A stretch of DNA of 64,000 nucleotides from Hymenoscyphus infarciens (Eukaryota > Ascomycota > Leotiomycetes > Helotiales > Helotiaceae), in contig LLCB01000104.1 in NCBI GenBank assembly GCA_001414345.1, positions 111,885 to 175,884 of the forward strand, read 5' to 3'. The notes below the pieces were generated by a model. The model saw only the letters and a program-made list of their open reading frames with translations, searched no databases and was not told the DNA's origin. Shown in pieces: positions 1 through 11,439 of the stretch. The number at the start of each line of letters is the position of its first letter. Position 1 is the stretch's first letter. The position numbers and the translations under genes were made by a program.

Positions 1-1054
1 AGCATAACGTGCTTTAACTAGAATCTGACCGAGTGAATTGGGAATTTCAGCAGTGCAAAACCGAGTAACTTATTCGTGACAACTCTATCGGTGTGTTTAC
101 TTCTCATCAGCGGAATCCACATTACTATCCTCAACATAAGTCCACAATGGATACCGTGTGTTCATAATTTCCTCCTTAGACTCCTCAATCTGAACTCGCA
201 ATACTCGTGGAATTAGGAAGTCGGTTGTGCACTACTTATAAGCCGCAAGTTTAACACAACATTTCTGGCTACCCTTTTTTCACGCCGAGTACCAGGTTAG
301 AACTTACTCATAGCACCGTAGACTCATCTCTTACTTCGTGTAAACAGCTATCCTCTTTCTCTTCTGTATGTTTACCAATAAGCGAGAACCACAAAAATAA
401 CCACTCATGTCCAGGATTTTCTGGAACCACAAAAGCTGGGCACTGAGTTCATCCATTGTGAGCTAATATCAAGAAAACTCACTATATGAGCCTACCTACT
501 CAGTGGTAGAGTCGGCATAGTTTTGAGCTCATACTGCACCTTCTAGGCACAGCTTTTCAACTGAAAAGCATACACGTCCTCACCATGGGCTTCTGAAGAT
601 CATCTTTCCTTGTTTACTGCACAAAGAAACCCGGAAATCAGGTCAGCGTATGCTTTCCCTGCAATTCACAAATTGATACTTCCTAAGAATCCCTATAGTT
701 TGGCACTCCTCGCTTTCCAGCTTATATTGGTAAACCACTTTAGACCCTTTTCTCAAGTAAGACAAACCTTAAAACTTGCCTATATAAATTTGACAGTATG
801 CTGACATGTAATAAAGCCACCGCTTACTGTGGTGTTTCTATTAGAATGAAATAGCCATGTTCAAGTCGTACGCCGTACCCCCGCCTAGAAGCAACATTTT
901 CTTCACCATACATTTGCGTCGCTACTGCTGCATGAGCCAATGTCTTGTAAGCCCACTTTAAAGTCACAAACTTCAAAATAGAGACTGATATTCAAGACAA
1001 AAAAAGTCTCTTAAACTAAACCACCAAATACTTCCAAATACTATCTCACAATAA
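1..1054. other. no gene recognised
   Basis: Sequence of ordinary base composition with CA and TG dinucleotides present, so not affected by RIP. The longest open frame (610-804, plus) encodes 64 residues with no recognisable motif, is interrupted on both sides, and is probably chance. The stretch would hold the 3' flank of the minus-strand gene that ends at 1055. Confidence 0.5.
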
Positions 1055-2979
1055 TTAAGCGACAACGACCTTCGTACCCTTGGTCGCTTTCACGGGCTCA
1101 GCACCAGCAGCTTCTCCTTCAACTGCAACAGCTCCCTGTATGATATTAGTTTGTTGAACATGAGTTTAAGAGAGAAAGAATACGCACAGCGCCTTCTTTA
1201 GCAGCACCTTTCACTGCTTTTGGCTCGGCCACAACGGCTTCCTAAAGGATGTCAGTTGGTTCGTGGGAATTGTATACTTGTATCAAGAGTAATACGAGTA
1301 CGTACAGCAGCGCCCTCCTTGACAGCTCCCTTTTTAGCAGCACCTTCACCGGCAACGGCTTCCTGTTTGGAGATCAGTATGTTTATCCAGGTTGTGTTGA
1401 CACGAAAGAGAACGTACACCTGCAGCCCCCTCCTTGGCAGCTCCTTTTTTGGCGGCGCCTTCAGCCTATTTGATCTTAGCATTAACATTATATATGTATT
1501 CGGAAGGGGATAAATACAGCGGCTGGTAGGGCCTTCGCGGTCTCATTTTTGGCACCGCCTGCAACAACAGCTTCCTATTTCCGTTAGCCATCAGTTCATC
1601 AACATCTTCGTGCTTGCTTTCGAGAAGAAAACGTACGGCAGTTGCATTTCCAGCACCAGCAACAGCACCCTCAGCGGCAGCACCTTCGATTGGGGCAAAA
1701 ATAGCGAATTCTCCGACGACACTTTCAACTGTCAAGCTCAACTCATTCTCTTCAGCTTCAAATTCGAGTTCGCCAACGTTCTCAACTTCAAACTTGTCAC
1801 CGGCTGCAGAGAGCTTTCCGATTCGGGCTGCGCTGGGGTCTCCAGCGGCGATAACATCGGGGTCTAAAGACATGTTAGTAATTACTCGATGTCCAAAGGC
1901 AAATGTTATACGCACTGGTGATATCAAGAACATAATCGACCTTCTGAAGTGTAACTCCCTCAACGCCTTCAGCAACAGCAATCTGGTATGATGATTTATC
2001 GAGGAGCTTAAATCCAGCTGGGGCCGTACCCGTTGGGGCTTTGTTTTCGGTAACTTCGAGGGTCAGGGCTTCGGGGGATTGGAGTTCGACTTCAAGAGCA
2101 CCGGTTGCCTGTTTGTAACGTGAGCTCTTTGGCCTAATCATTTGAGGGGTTATTACTCACGGCTTTTGTGAAGAGAGTATCGGTCTTAACGTCACCTCCT
2201 CCGATGGCAACTGCTTCATTGAATGCACCCTCTTGTTCAACCTCGTTTTCTGCGCCTGCCTCAGCCTCGGCCCCCTCTTCGACTTTGGCCGCTTCTCCCG
2301 CCTTTTTTGCTGCTCCTAGAAGTGAAAGAGATTAGTGTCTCATCTCACTAAGCATATCCGGAAAGAAAAGACAAGGAGTGTAAAAAGGAATTAAACGTTG
2401 CATACCTTCTGCCTTTGCAACTTCGCCAACCTTAGCAGCTTGTCCCGCTTCGGCTTTTGCTGCCCCTATAAAACGAAAGCGTTAGGGTCTAATTCAAGTA
2501 GACATATCGGAGAAAATAGAGGAAAATTCGTAATCGTAAAAAATTGGTAGATGAAGACCAGGGGTGGGGGTAGAGCGGAATACAAATAGAAATCATTACG
2601 AACCTGTTGAATTTGCTGGGTCCTCAACCTTCGCTGGAGCGGCACACTCTACAACAGCAGGCTTGGCCTCATCAGCCTGTTTGGCTTCGCCAACACCAGC
2701 CGGTACCGCGAGATTTGCTTTCTCGGCTTTCTGTGCTCCAGCTCCAGCTCCAGCTCCAGCTCCAGCCCCAGCTTCTCCTTGGCCTCCTTTCCCAACGGCT
2801 CCAAGTGCTTGGTTGAGAGCACTAGCAAGGGACGCGGAAAGTTCTCTATCCTGAAGAGAAGCTATGGCTCTTGAAAGATCTCTAACTTGAACATCTCTAA
2901 CCTGGATAGAAGAACCCGTCGGCAAGGCAAGAACAGCAGAAAGCTGAGCACCGAAAAGAATGGTTTGAATAAGACGCAT
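1055..2979 (-). CDS. secreted Ala/Glu/Lys-rich protein with one repeat per mini-exon
   Basis: Ten exons, all phase-consistent: 2979-2604, 2465-2406, 2315-2161, 2108-1916, 1863-1637, 1574-1518, 1465-1418, 1362-1306, 1241-1188, 1135-1055. Introns are 52-138 nt with GTACGT, GTGCGT, GTGAGT or similar donors and YAG/TAG acceptors. The product is 435 residues. Residues 1-19 form a signal peptide (MRLIQTILFGAQLSAVLA, then LP). A low-complexity stretch near residue 70-82 alternates Gly and Ala, coded by a hexanucleotide repeat at about 2735-2770. Exons 2 and 3 begin with the same GAAK motif. Residues about 198-320 are Val/Glu/Leu-rich and look like a beta-sheet domain. Exons 6-9 encode 16-19-residue units with a common EAVxxG-GAAKKGAxKEGA pattern, and exon 10 ends in KGTKVVVA. 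No catalytic motif is seen, and I do not recognise the family. A structural cell-wall or extracellular role is inference only. Confidence 0.85.
1188..1574 (-). repeat. exon-intron tandem repeat (four mini-exons)
   Basis: Exons of 57, 48, 57 and 54 nt (1574-1518, 1465-1418, 1362-1306, 1241-1188) each encode one copy of a degenerate EAV-(x)-GAAKKGA-KEGA repeat. They are all phase 0-0 and are separated by introns of 52, 55 and 64 nt. Each exon starts with GAA-GCY (Glu-Ala) or GCT-GAA and ends in GCT, GCA-GGT or GCC just before a GT donor, so units can be gained or lost without changing frame. This is the structure expected from tandem duplication of a whole exon plus its intron. Confidence 0.8.
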
Positions 2980-4912
2980 GATTGCTAATGAAGGATAGAA
3001 AGTATTTGAAGTTGTGTAAAAAGTATTTGATGGTATAAAGAAGGTAAGTATTATTCGGTCCTGCCGGAGAAAACAGATGGTCCTGCCGAAAGAGAAGGTA
3101 TGGAATGAATACTAAAAGGTTGAGTAAAGAATGATTAGGGAAGAAGATTCTTGGGAAAACTGCATTGAGAGGTCTTATACCCAAGAAGTGAGGAAAATTA
3201 TCCGTTGATATTCAGGGGCTTTACCAGGACTCGGAATGGAAAACACCCAGACGTTCCATCAAGAAATTGTTTCTTGCTTGACTGTCTGAACGATCCCAAC
3301 CTCCCGCGAACTGATACAGCAACGAACAGCCCCAAGCGAACGTGAAGAGCACAAGGCGGTTACTGGCCCTCGACGAATGAAATGGCAGTCTGACAGGCGA
3401 TGACAGCGAGGAGGATGGGACGAAACGGTAAGAAATGGAATCCTGCACGTGTTTCTGTCATGTCTTGTGAAATTCCAAGATTCCAAGAGTTGGAGAAAGT
3501 ACCAAGCCAAACAATAAATCGTGACTTGGTAACCCGTATGTTCAAGTTGGGATGAGATGGTACTTGGCGACCTTTCTTATGCCTGTATTCCTCTGAGCTC
3601 AATGTTCAAGATATCCACCATTTCGGGGGAGTCGCAAAGAGAGTACTTCCCTGATATCCGGGGAAGAAGCTTGACTTCATTTGAAGCCTTCTTATGCATT
3701 TAATCCCATATAAATAGACGGTTTTTTGTGCTCTTTTCTCTCTCTAACGTGTCTGCCCGAGTACACTCGAATGGTAACCAGGAAAACTCCATGATACACC
3801 CCAGTATCTTTGACAAATCTCGAGCGGATGAGGGAGTTCCCAGGAGTGATTACAACATAACGGGAATGCAGAATTTGTGAGTGTGAAGATCCTGCTGAAG
3901 GGTTGGAGGCTTGGTAGCAGCAACGGGTGAGAAGATCCCGCTTGGGCAAGTGGCGTGGTAGAAGATTGAAACCATGAGCAGACTTGGTGTGGTGCACTTG
4001 GCGTAAATACGGATACTGGCCAAGATAATACATAACTACATTGCTAAATGGTCAGAGTTGTGTTACTCTTGTGCAAGCTGAGGTGTACATAAGCAAACGT
4101 AAGTAGACCCACTGGGAGACTTCAATTGTCTGGGTAAAATTGTATACCTTAGGAGACAAATCTCAAATCCAATAGCACTCTATCGAGGTGCTCTGCTTCC
4201 CCTGCAGGTCCACAAGCGAAAGAAATAGGAGGTTGAATTAAAGAAGAGGAGAACGGAGAAGAGTGGTAGGGATAGACTTTTGCGGTGGGGGATTTGCCGT
4301 CGACTCAGGGGTTCATCCCCAGGATCCGAGTTCGGATGACATGGCATGGGCACAAAACTTCGTCCAAGAGTTTCAAATGCAGGCCAAGAAGTGTCAGCCG
4401 TTCTCTCCAACATTTGAACCAACATGTCAGAAAATCAACCCGACGAGAAGCGAAGGGAGGCCAGAAACCAAAGACATCACGCAGGCCTGCCCGAAAACCC
4501 CGAGGACAGTCTCTCTCTTGCTCGAAAACACGAGGACATTGCATGTAGAAGATATGCCAAATCATGAGGAATCTGAAAGGGCAAAGCTGCTTCCAAGTAG
4601 CAGATGATGAATCTCGGAAACTGGTTTGGAGTCACCAAATGAAATATTCGTGGCCTAAAGTTGAGACTCGAGAGGCAGGTGATTTACCAACATCCATTGA
4701 CGTTGGGAGTTCTCAAATGAAGGAACATGAGACCTCAACCCCGCGAAACCACCATCCCAACTATTCGATCACAACAAATATCAGCTCATCACCATTCAAC
4801 TATGACGAGCGCCTCCCCCTCCTCCCCCAACTGCCCTCATCTCCGGAATTATGTAGGTTTACAGCCTCGGTTCAATTCCATAATACTGACGATAGTCTTG
4901 GGGCTTTTAACC
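2980..4912. other. intergenic stretch, no supported gene
   Basis: The first 100-200 bases are the promoter and 5' leader of the minus-strand secreted protein. The rest holds several short open frames on both strands (for example 3692-4033 minus, 4263-4607 plus) that overlap one another, lack motifs, and read like chance frames. A frame of 200 codons at 4564-5166 (plus) runs antisense into the membrane-protein gene at 4913-5755 and is treated as its shadow. A gene with several small exons cannot be excluded. Confidence 0.45.
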
Positions 4913-5755
4913 TCAATATACTATATTATCCTCCTCTCCCCACCCACCGATTACCTCCCCCCCAGGCAGAAAATACGATCTCTCGTCTCCATATGCCCCT
5001 TCACGATCCTCATACTCTATCTTGTCCACCAATATGGCTGTCTCTGGACAACTTGGATCTCGCATACCGTCGCAGAACTTTGCGCCCATTTTCTCGAAGA
5101 TTTCACACCTCTCCTCTATCGTTACCGCATTTCTCAGCCCCATATCCGTATACCCATCTTTGTTAAGATCCAGCAACCAGACGCCACCAGTCTCGGGAAA
5201 GCACATAGTCATGTTGATCTGGACAGCTGGCTTGACGGTGCCATCAATGCTCTCTGACCAACTGATAGGGAAGGGCCAGCGAGGAGGTAGGGAATAGAAT
5301 TGCGCGCCATATGTGCGTAGAATGGCACAGAATGCGTCTTCTTCTGTTTGATTGAGGGATCGATCCGTGTCTTGGAAGCGATTGATACCAAGCGATTTCA
5401 TGTCAAGCGGATTTAGATATCTGATCCAGACGCCTTCATTTTGCCAACAAGCCACATTGTGATAATCGAGGCTGTAACGCTTCATGGGGTGAAAAGGTGG
5501 TTCAACATAGGCTGGATCGTAATTATCCGGGCCCCTATCAAAATTGACCGGGTCTTCATAGACTGAAGACGAAATATGTCGGAAAGGTGAGCCTCTGAAG
5601 AAAAGCACGACTGACATAGCACCAACGAGGGCGAGAGATGCTAAAATTGCGAGATTGAGTAGAGGGCGACTCTCATTTCGAGTTTTTGGCGTTGAGGGAT
5701 GACACGAGACGCCTGAAATCGACGGAGACATGGATTTGTTCTCGAGATTGGCCAT
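4913..5755 (-). CDS. predicted type II membrane protein with six luminal cysteines
   Basis: A single exon of 280 codons. The N-terminal 30 residues are polar and basic near the membrane (TPKTRNESR). One hydrophobic helix spans residues about 31-53 (LLNLAILASLALVGAMSVVL) and is not preceded by a cleavable signal, so the bulk should lie in the lumen or outside. The C-terminal domain has six cysteines (103, 143, 185, 217, 228, 236), two N-glycosylation sequons (NQT at 135, NMT at 181) and an acidic DLNKDGYTDMG stretch near 196-206 that resembles a calcium-binding loop. No named family is recognised. The cysteine count suggests a disulphide-stabilised fold. The adjacent plus-strand gene at 6150 is divergent. 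Confidence 0.75.
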   Translation of the reverse strand: MANLENKSMSPSISGVSCHPSTPKTRNESRPLLNLAILASLALVGAMSVVLFFRGSPFRHISSSVYEDPVNFDRGPDNYDPAYVEPPFHPMKRYSLDYHNVACWQNEGVWIRYLNPLDMKSLGINRFQDTDRSLNQTEEDAFCAILRTYGAQFYSLPPRWPFPISWSESIDGTVKPAVQINMTMCFPETGGVWLLDLNKDGYTDMGLRNAVTIEERCEIFEKMGAKFCDGMRDPSCPETAILVDKIEYEDREGAYGDERSYFLPGGEVIGGWGEEDNIVY

Positions 5756-6149
5756 TGTCGATGATAGTGTAGGCTGCTTGTTTTGTTTGTGTTTTAATGT
5801 TTGGCGGACGGTGGTTGACCGGTCGTAGTTGGAGAGCTGGAAAGTCGCGACACAAGTATTTCGGATGTCAAAGAAGGTAAATATAAAAGAGAAATATTTT
5901 GTTAAGTGCTGCGAGTTCCCAGCAGACGATGCTACATCTCAATTCCAACTCCACCTAGAAGGGGCGGGTTAATGGGTTAAAGCGAGCCTGCAACCGATAA
6001 GCGCTTTCATCTCGAAAAGGCACCTGAATGGGGCTGTGTTGACACTACAGCATCACTGCAGGCGCCCTACCAATTGCCAAGACGACCCTGTTTTCATCCT
6101 GATAATACCAAATACCTCTTTTCTTCTCTTTCGAGTTCTACCAACCACC
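5756..6149. promoter_or_regulatory. shared divergent intergenic region
   Basis: About 390 bp separate the minus-strand start at 5755 and the plus-strand start at 6150, so the two genes may share a promoter region. A pyrimidine-rich run (ctcttttcttctctttcg, near 6116-6133) precedes the plus-strand start, as is common for fungal transcription starts. No specific operator could be identified. Confidence 0.4.
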
Positions 6150-6473
6150 ATGTCGTTACCGCTCAGCAAAGCTGCGCCGAGAAAGAACCCTAAGAAGGAT
6201 CCAACGAAGCCTACTCTTCCAAGAAAGGATTTTGATTTTAAATTACAACACTTTCAAGTATCATCTGTTGGTCAGTTCTTCAATATCCAACATCGTGAAC
6301 AGTACCTAGCCTTCAATATGCCTCAGCATTTTATTCCTGCGCAAGCTGGCCAAGGAAATTTGCCTGCTTCATCTATGAAGAGTTATTTGTTGGTATCACT
6401 TGACTGGTGGTTCTTAGAGAACAAACATCATGAAGGCCGGAGCATGGTCTCTTTTGTGGTACTGCATACATAG
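6150..6473 (+). CDS. small basic hypothetical protein, possibly truncated by the AT-rich block
   Basis: The start at 6150 was chosen because it sits in a good fungal context (ACCACCATGTCG) and is followed by a compositionally reasonable N-terminus rich in Lys and Pro (MSLPLSKAAPRKNPKKDP). An upstream in-frame ATG at 6036 looks like leader sequence. The open frame gives 107 residues. The last 25-30 residues look less coding, and a possible donor (TTG|GTATCA, about 6391) suggests that an intron may start there. The transposon-derived block begins about 110 bp after the stop, so the original 3' exons may have been displaced or lost. No family recognised. Confidence 0.4.
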   Translation: MSLPLSKAAPRKNPKKDPTKPTLPRKDFDFKLQHFQVSSVGQFFNIQHREQYLAFNMPQHFIPAQAGQGNLPASSMKSYLLVSLDWWFLENKHHEGRSMVSFVVLHT

Positions 6474-6589
6474 AGGATCAAGAGGAGAGCACCTCCAACA
6501 TTTTGGAATATAACATATTTAAGTATAAGAGCGCTCTTGTCTGCCCAAAATATGTCTTTGAAACAAGTACACTAGTTCATTCCCCTTAT

Positions 6590-7132
6590 ATATCTATATA
6601 TTAGAAGAAATCCTTCTTATCTATACTATTATTATAATAATCCTATTCTATAATTCTTACTCTTATGTCTTTTAATTACTAATAATATAATAAAAGTCTT
6701 TAAGAAGTATCTATTTTAAGAAGTAGATAATACTAATAAAGTATAAGTAATATAAGATATAATTATATAGATCTATAATAAATTTATTAGTATTAAGTAA
6801 CTTAAAATCAGCTATACTATTAACTCTCTAGTTAGTATAAGTGGTATAAAAAGAGAGATTACTAAGTTTATTAAAGAATTAATATCTAGCTTTAAAAGCT
6901 TATATAAGAATTCTATAGTAGTATAGTAAAAACTTATTACTTTAGTATTATAATCTTAAATTAATAATATATAAAAAGAGATAAAGAGAGATATAATATA
7001 AGAGAAGGAGAAAGATAAGAGAGTAGATAATAATAAGCTCTTTTTTAATAGACCTAAGTAATTTAATAATATAATAAATAAAAGATACTTTAAGAGCTAT
7101 TAAAAGGTTATTTTTAAAAGCGTTTTAAGAAG
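6590..7132. other. unassigned AT-rich sequence
   Basis: Strongly RIP-type composition directly inside the left border of the block. No terminal repeat, no readable protein relic and no similarity to other parts of the window was noticed. It may be degraded transposon sequence. Confidence 0.5.
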
Positions 7133-8412
7133 TATTATTATTATTATTCTTACGCTACGTAGGCCGTAGGCCGAGCTCTAAGAGTAAGTAGTATATCTTC
7201 TATTCTAGTTTATATAACCTTTTAGCTCGTTCTTCTTTACCTCTTAAGCTTTCTTATAAGTACGATTCTCCTTTTCTTTAGTTCCTACTACTATCTATTT
7301 AGAGCTTATCTCTCTAACTTAGTAATATAGTAGAAAGGTATAGTAGGTTAGTATATTTAACCTACTAAGGTATATATTAGTAGTATAAGAGGTGTATTTA
7401 CCTCTAAAATTATTAGAGCCGAGGTCTTACCTTCTAGCGTACCTCGGCTTTCTCCTCCTATTCCTCCTTTTCTTTTACTTCTTTCTTACTCTTCTCTCTC
7501 TTCTTAAGTAATTCTAGTACTAGTCTATACTTCTAAAGTCTCCTTAGCCTAAGTAGCTAAGTAGTTACTCTTAGTACTAGTTTCTTATCTACTAGTACCT
7601 CTCTTAGCTCTTATAAATCTTTAATCCTCTTTTCTAAAGCTCTTATAAATACGTCTCTTTTCTATAAAATATCCTAGTAAAATAGGACTAGGTGTTCTAC
7701 TATCTCTCTACTACCTATATAAATATACTATAGTATAACCTAGTTTAGTACCTTTCTTATAAAGAGGAAAGCGTTTAGTTCTATTACCTCTATTTATACT
7801 TAGATAAGTAATAAGCTCTTTACCTTAGTAAGCCTTTTATAGACCTTTTATAGCTCCTACTTATCTAAGTCTACTTTATCTAACGCTTTTATATATTATG
7901 TTAGGTTCTTCTCTTAAGTCCTTCTCCTTTAAGTCTTTAAGTAGTTCTTCTATTTTATAAGTATAGTATTATACTTAAATCCTACTCCTCTTACTCCTTA
8001 CTCCTTTTCCTACTCCTATTTTACTATCTATAAGTATAGTATTATCTTCTCTACCTTTATTAGTCTATCTCTTCTTCTCTTCTTTAGCTACGTTATTATA
8101 TATCTATAAGTGTTTTAGATTAGTTCCTCTAACTTAGACCTTTAGAACTTCCTCTTAAAAGTAGCTACTTATAGATTAAGATATAGGTTAATTAGTATAT
8201 AGTCTACTTTAACTTCTAGGCTCTAAACTAGAGTAGCTTTATACGCCTCTATTACTACTTATAAGCATCCTGATTATTATATAGAGAAGCTCCTTACTAT
8301 TCCCTTCGTATTCCTTTCTTTTAGTATAGTATAGTACTACGCCGACGTCTTATATGCTATTATACTCCTTATTACTACCGCGTATATCTGTCTTACTTAG
8401 TAGTAGTCTACT
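7133..8412 (-). mobile_element. 5'-truncated LINE fragment (same family as 38,651-43,840)
   Basis: The sequence begins with an ATT run followed by cttacgctacgtaggccgta and matches the LINE at 38,651-39,915 base for base apart from scattered C/T and G/A differences, until the shared tagtagtctact; after 8412 the two diverge completely. The reverse transcriptase of the full copy reads on the minus strand, so this copy keeps about 1.28 kb of the 3' end and lacks the 5' end, the usual result of incomplete target-primed reverse transcription. No convincing target-site duplication was found. Confidence 0.8.
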
Positions 8413-10149
8413 TCTTACTAGTAAAAGATGTATATTTTTTACTAGTGCTTATACTATAGGTTTCTTCTAAATATATAGTAGAGTTAAGTATACTCTATCT
8501 ACGTAAGAGCCTCTATAACGCTTTTCTCTTATATTTCGCCTTCTAAGTTTAGAAGAGAGAAGGATAAATTCTCTCTATTAACGTCTTCTTTATAGTATAA
8601 CGTATTTTTGAGTTGAAAACGCTCTAAGGAGCCTTATATTCGGAGGTGAAAACTCTGCTATATATATAGAGGAAATAGAGTGTTATATAACTCTATTTCC
8701 GCGTAATATATAGTTTACTTCTTAAGCTTATAAATAGCTAACTAGCTAGCTATACTCTATACTCTCTTATAGACCGACATACGCTTCTATCCTCTTAGGC
8801 TATATATATAGTATTATATAGAGTAATAAATTACTATCCTTCTTCTATTACTACTATTATATACCTCGCTCTAAAGGTTTAACCTCTCTTTATAATACTC
8901 TACTATATCTCTACTACTCTAGTAGAGCTAACTATATCTTATAGGATTTACGTAGAGTATACTTCTAGCTAGGTAGTATACTCTATATATTTCTATTCTA
9001 CTAACTAAAGCAAAGCTTCTGTTTTCTCTATACGTTTCTAATCTCTAGCTTTCTATTAGCCTAGTCTCTAAGCCTTATTTATATAAAGTAAGTTAGCCTT
9101 TCTATCTTATATATTATAAAATCGCGTTTCTAGATATAGAGGTAAAAAGAGAGCTAGTATTATATTCGTAAGTGATTCGTAGATTATTATTAGGCTTATA
9201 TTAATAGCGGTTCTTCTTTACCTATATAAGCTCTTCTTAAAAACATCCTTCTACCTAAGTAGAAGAGTTAAAAGAAGAGAAGAGAGACCTTTATCTAAAC
9301 CATTTCTCTCTATCTATCTCTTCTTACTTATATAAGATCCTAGCTCTTTATTATCCCTTCTAGGCTTATCTACTTATATAGAGTATAACTCTTCTTTATA
9401 CTCTCTTCTTTAATAGACGTTCTACTTTCTTCTTTATATAAGTTAACTATTATAGAAGAAAGGCTATACTTATTAGTTCTATAGTAAAAACCTATACTAA
9501 CTAGTATACTTTTATTTTTACTAATCGTAAAAACTCTATAAATACTACTCTAGAGGTGCTCTATCTACCTAATATAGTTAGTATTACTTAGAAATCTAAC
9601 TATATAGATATTAAAGATAGACCTAGTTATAAAGTAGAGAATTAGACGATTAGGTAGTTTTTAAATACTAGTAGCGTTAGCTACTATTCCTTTATTCTAA
9701 TAAGACTACGTCGTAATACTCTTACTAGATTACTATAACGCTCTCTACTAGCTCTAACTAAGTTATAAGAGTATCTCTTAGGCTCTAGAAGTATATTACT
9801 TTCGCTTAATTCTAGGTTTATAGCTAGCGCCACGGATAGGCAGAGATTTCGACTTTGCTAGCCTTTTAAGAAGTATATTAGTAAGTAATATCTAAAATAA
9901 TTTTATAAGTAATACTTAGAATAAATTAAAAAGTTAAAAAAGAAGCTATAAACTATTTAGATTTTATAGAAATATATTATATATATTCTTCTACTAATTC
10001 TATTCTTCTCTAAAATACTTACTTAATTATATTTTATATAAAGAATATATATTTATTAAACTATATTTTAAGTACTTATCTCTCTATTTACTCTTTTACT
10101 AAAAAGACTTTAAAACTCTACTAAAAACACTTAGATATATTATCTCTTA
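8413..10149. other. unassigned RIP-mutated sequence
   Basis: About 1.7 kb between the LINE fragment and the mariner-like relic. It includes a perfect 10-bp inverted repeat at 8671-8700 and a short patch near 9826-9865 with surviving CA dinucleotides (agcgccacggataggcagag). No protein relic could be read with confidence on either strand. Confidence 0.5.
8671..8700. repeat. perfect inverted repeat, 10-bp arms, 10-nt loop
   Basis: The arms ggaaatagag and ctctatttcc are perfectly complementary and flank tgttatataa. It could be a remnant of a transposon terminus or chance in low-complexity DNA; the GC-containing arms make pure AT coincidence less likely. Confidence 0.5.
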
Positions 10150-10580
10150 TAAATATACTAGTACTCTTAAAGTAAGTCTTAGCTCTTCTAGTAACATCTA
10201 TTCTTATACTTATTTCTCTAATAGCTTATTTAAGAAAACGCTGGTATAAAGTAAACTCCTTCTTTTTCCTTTTATAATATTAATATATAAAGGCTTTTAA
10301 ATTACTAAAGCTCTTTCTAATAGAATTAAAGTCTAGTAAGTAGAGAAGTTGAAACCTAATCTATACTCTCTTATACTAATATACCTTCTTAATAGTCTTC
10401 TTATTTAAGTAATAGATAGAGGTGTTATTTATAATAATTACTAATCGTAAGCCTAGAAAAGAATTATAAAGAAGTAAAAGCTCTTTAATAATAAAGCTAG
10501 CTTTTATTAGTAAAATAAGTATAAAAAAGAGAGAACTTACTCTTTAAAGATATTATTATTATATATACTAGGAAAGATAT
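10150..10580 (-). pseudogene. mariner-like transposase relic, C-terminal part with probable intron
   Basis: The frame continues after the GATAT target site as NIFPSIYNNNIFK, and then a 44-nt segment (10,540-10,497) with GTAAGT donor, TACTAAT branch-like motif and CTAG acceptor interrupts it. After removing it the frame resumes with FIIKELLLLYNSFLG, then IINNTSI (the DNAS catalytic block, about 10,428-10,436) and LLDFNSIRKSF (the SPDFNPIE block, about 10,312-10,345). Catalytic Asp reads Asn in the middle block, so the protein is dead. Confidence 0.75.
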
Positions 10581-10891
10581 TATAACGACATTCTATTATT
10601 CTAGATAGCTAGGAGTACCTGTTATATATAAGGTTTTAGTAGTTATTATCTTATATTATCTATTTTAGAAAGGTTATATAGGTTCGAGCTTTTATATTAG
10701 CTAAGGTTATTTAGTTTTAGACTCTTTTATATAGTCTAAACCTTATATATATAATAGCCTACTTCTAGAGTTAGAGAGAGATAGTTTTTCCTTTTCTTCT
10801 ATATTAGTACCTAGTATTTATATACGTTATCCTGTCTTAAACGTACTTTAATATACCTCTTTACTAGTAGTATATATTTCGTACTATTATA
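10581..10891 (+). repeat. 5' LTR of gag-only element (311 bp)
   Basis: It matches 13,230-13,540 over the full length with C/T and G/A differences. It ends in ttcgtactattata and is followed by taaaaaggaaaaactcttct, close to the leader of the gypsy elements. Confidence 0.85.
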
Positions 10892-11439
10892 TAAAAAGGA
10901 AAAACTCTTCTTTACTAGTAATAGTATTTATAATATCTCTTTTAAGCTTTTTATTACTTCTTTTATTTTTAAATATAACTTAGCCTAGATTTAGACTAGA
11001 ACGCTAATATTCTTAAATAGCTAGATAATTAGAGACTATCTAGATACCTAGTAATATTAGGGTTTAGTATTAGTTTAAAATAGCTAGTAAAAATCGTGTT
11101 TTATATATTAGAGAAGTAGAAATATACTAAGTATTTTAGAGGCTTCTAATAACTCTCTCTATATAGAGACTACTATATATAGGTTTAGTGAATAAGTCGG
11201 CTATTAATAAAAGTTATTATAAAGGCTTCTAAATCTAATCTTACTCTCTCTCTCTTCTCTAATTCGATATTATATTAACAGTTCCGCTGAATAGCGTCGA
11301 GTAATAAACACCTTCTAGAGCTACCTCTCTTACTAAAAGACACTCTTCTAAAAGCCGCCTAAATAGCATCTATATACTAAGATTAAGAAGATTCTAACGA
11401 AATAAAGATAAGCGAGACTTCTTAAATATAGACTAGATA

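Noticed and set aside
1610..1991. Plus-strand frames opposite the secreted repeat gene
   Set aside because: Antisense shadows of exon 5; the minus-strand splice model closes in frame over ten exons and explains the composition.
4564..5166. 200-codon plus-strand open frame
   Set aside because: It overlaps in antisense the better supported membrane-protein gene at 4913-5755 and has low-complexity His/Pro/Ser composition with no motif.
9826..9865. GC-richer patch (agcgccacggataggcagag) as a possible tRNA or rRNA piece
   Set aside because: No cloverleaf or rRNA-like segment could be folded or recognised around it; too short.
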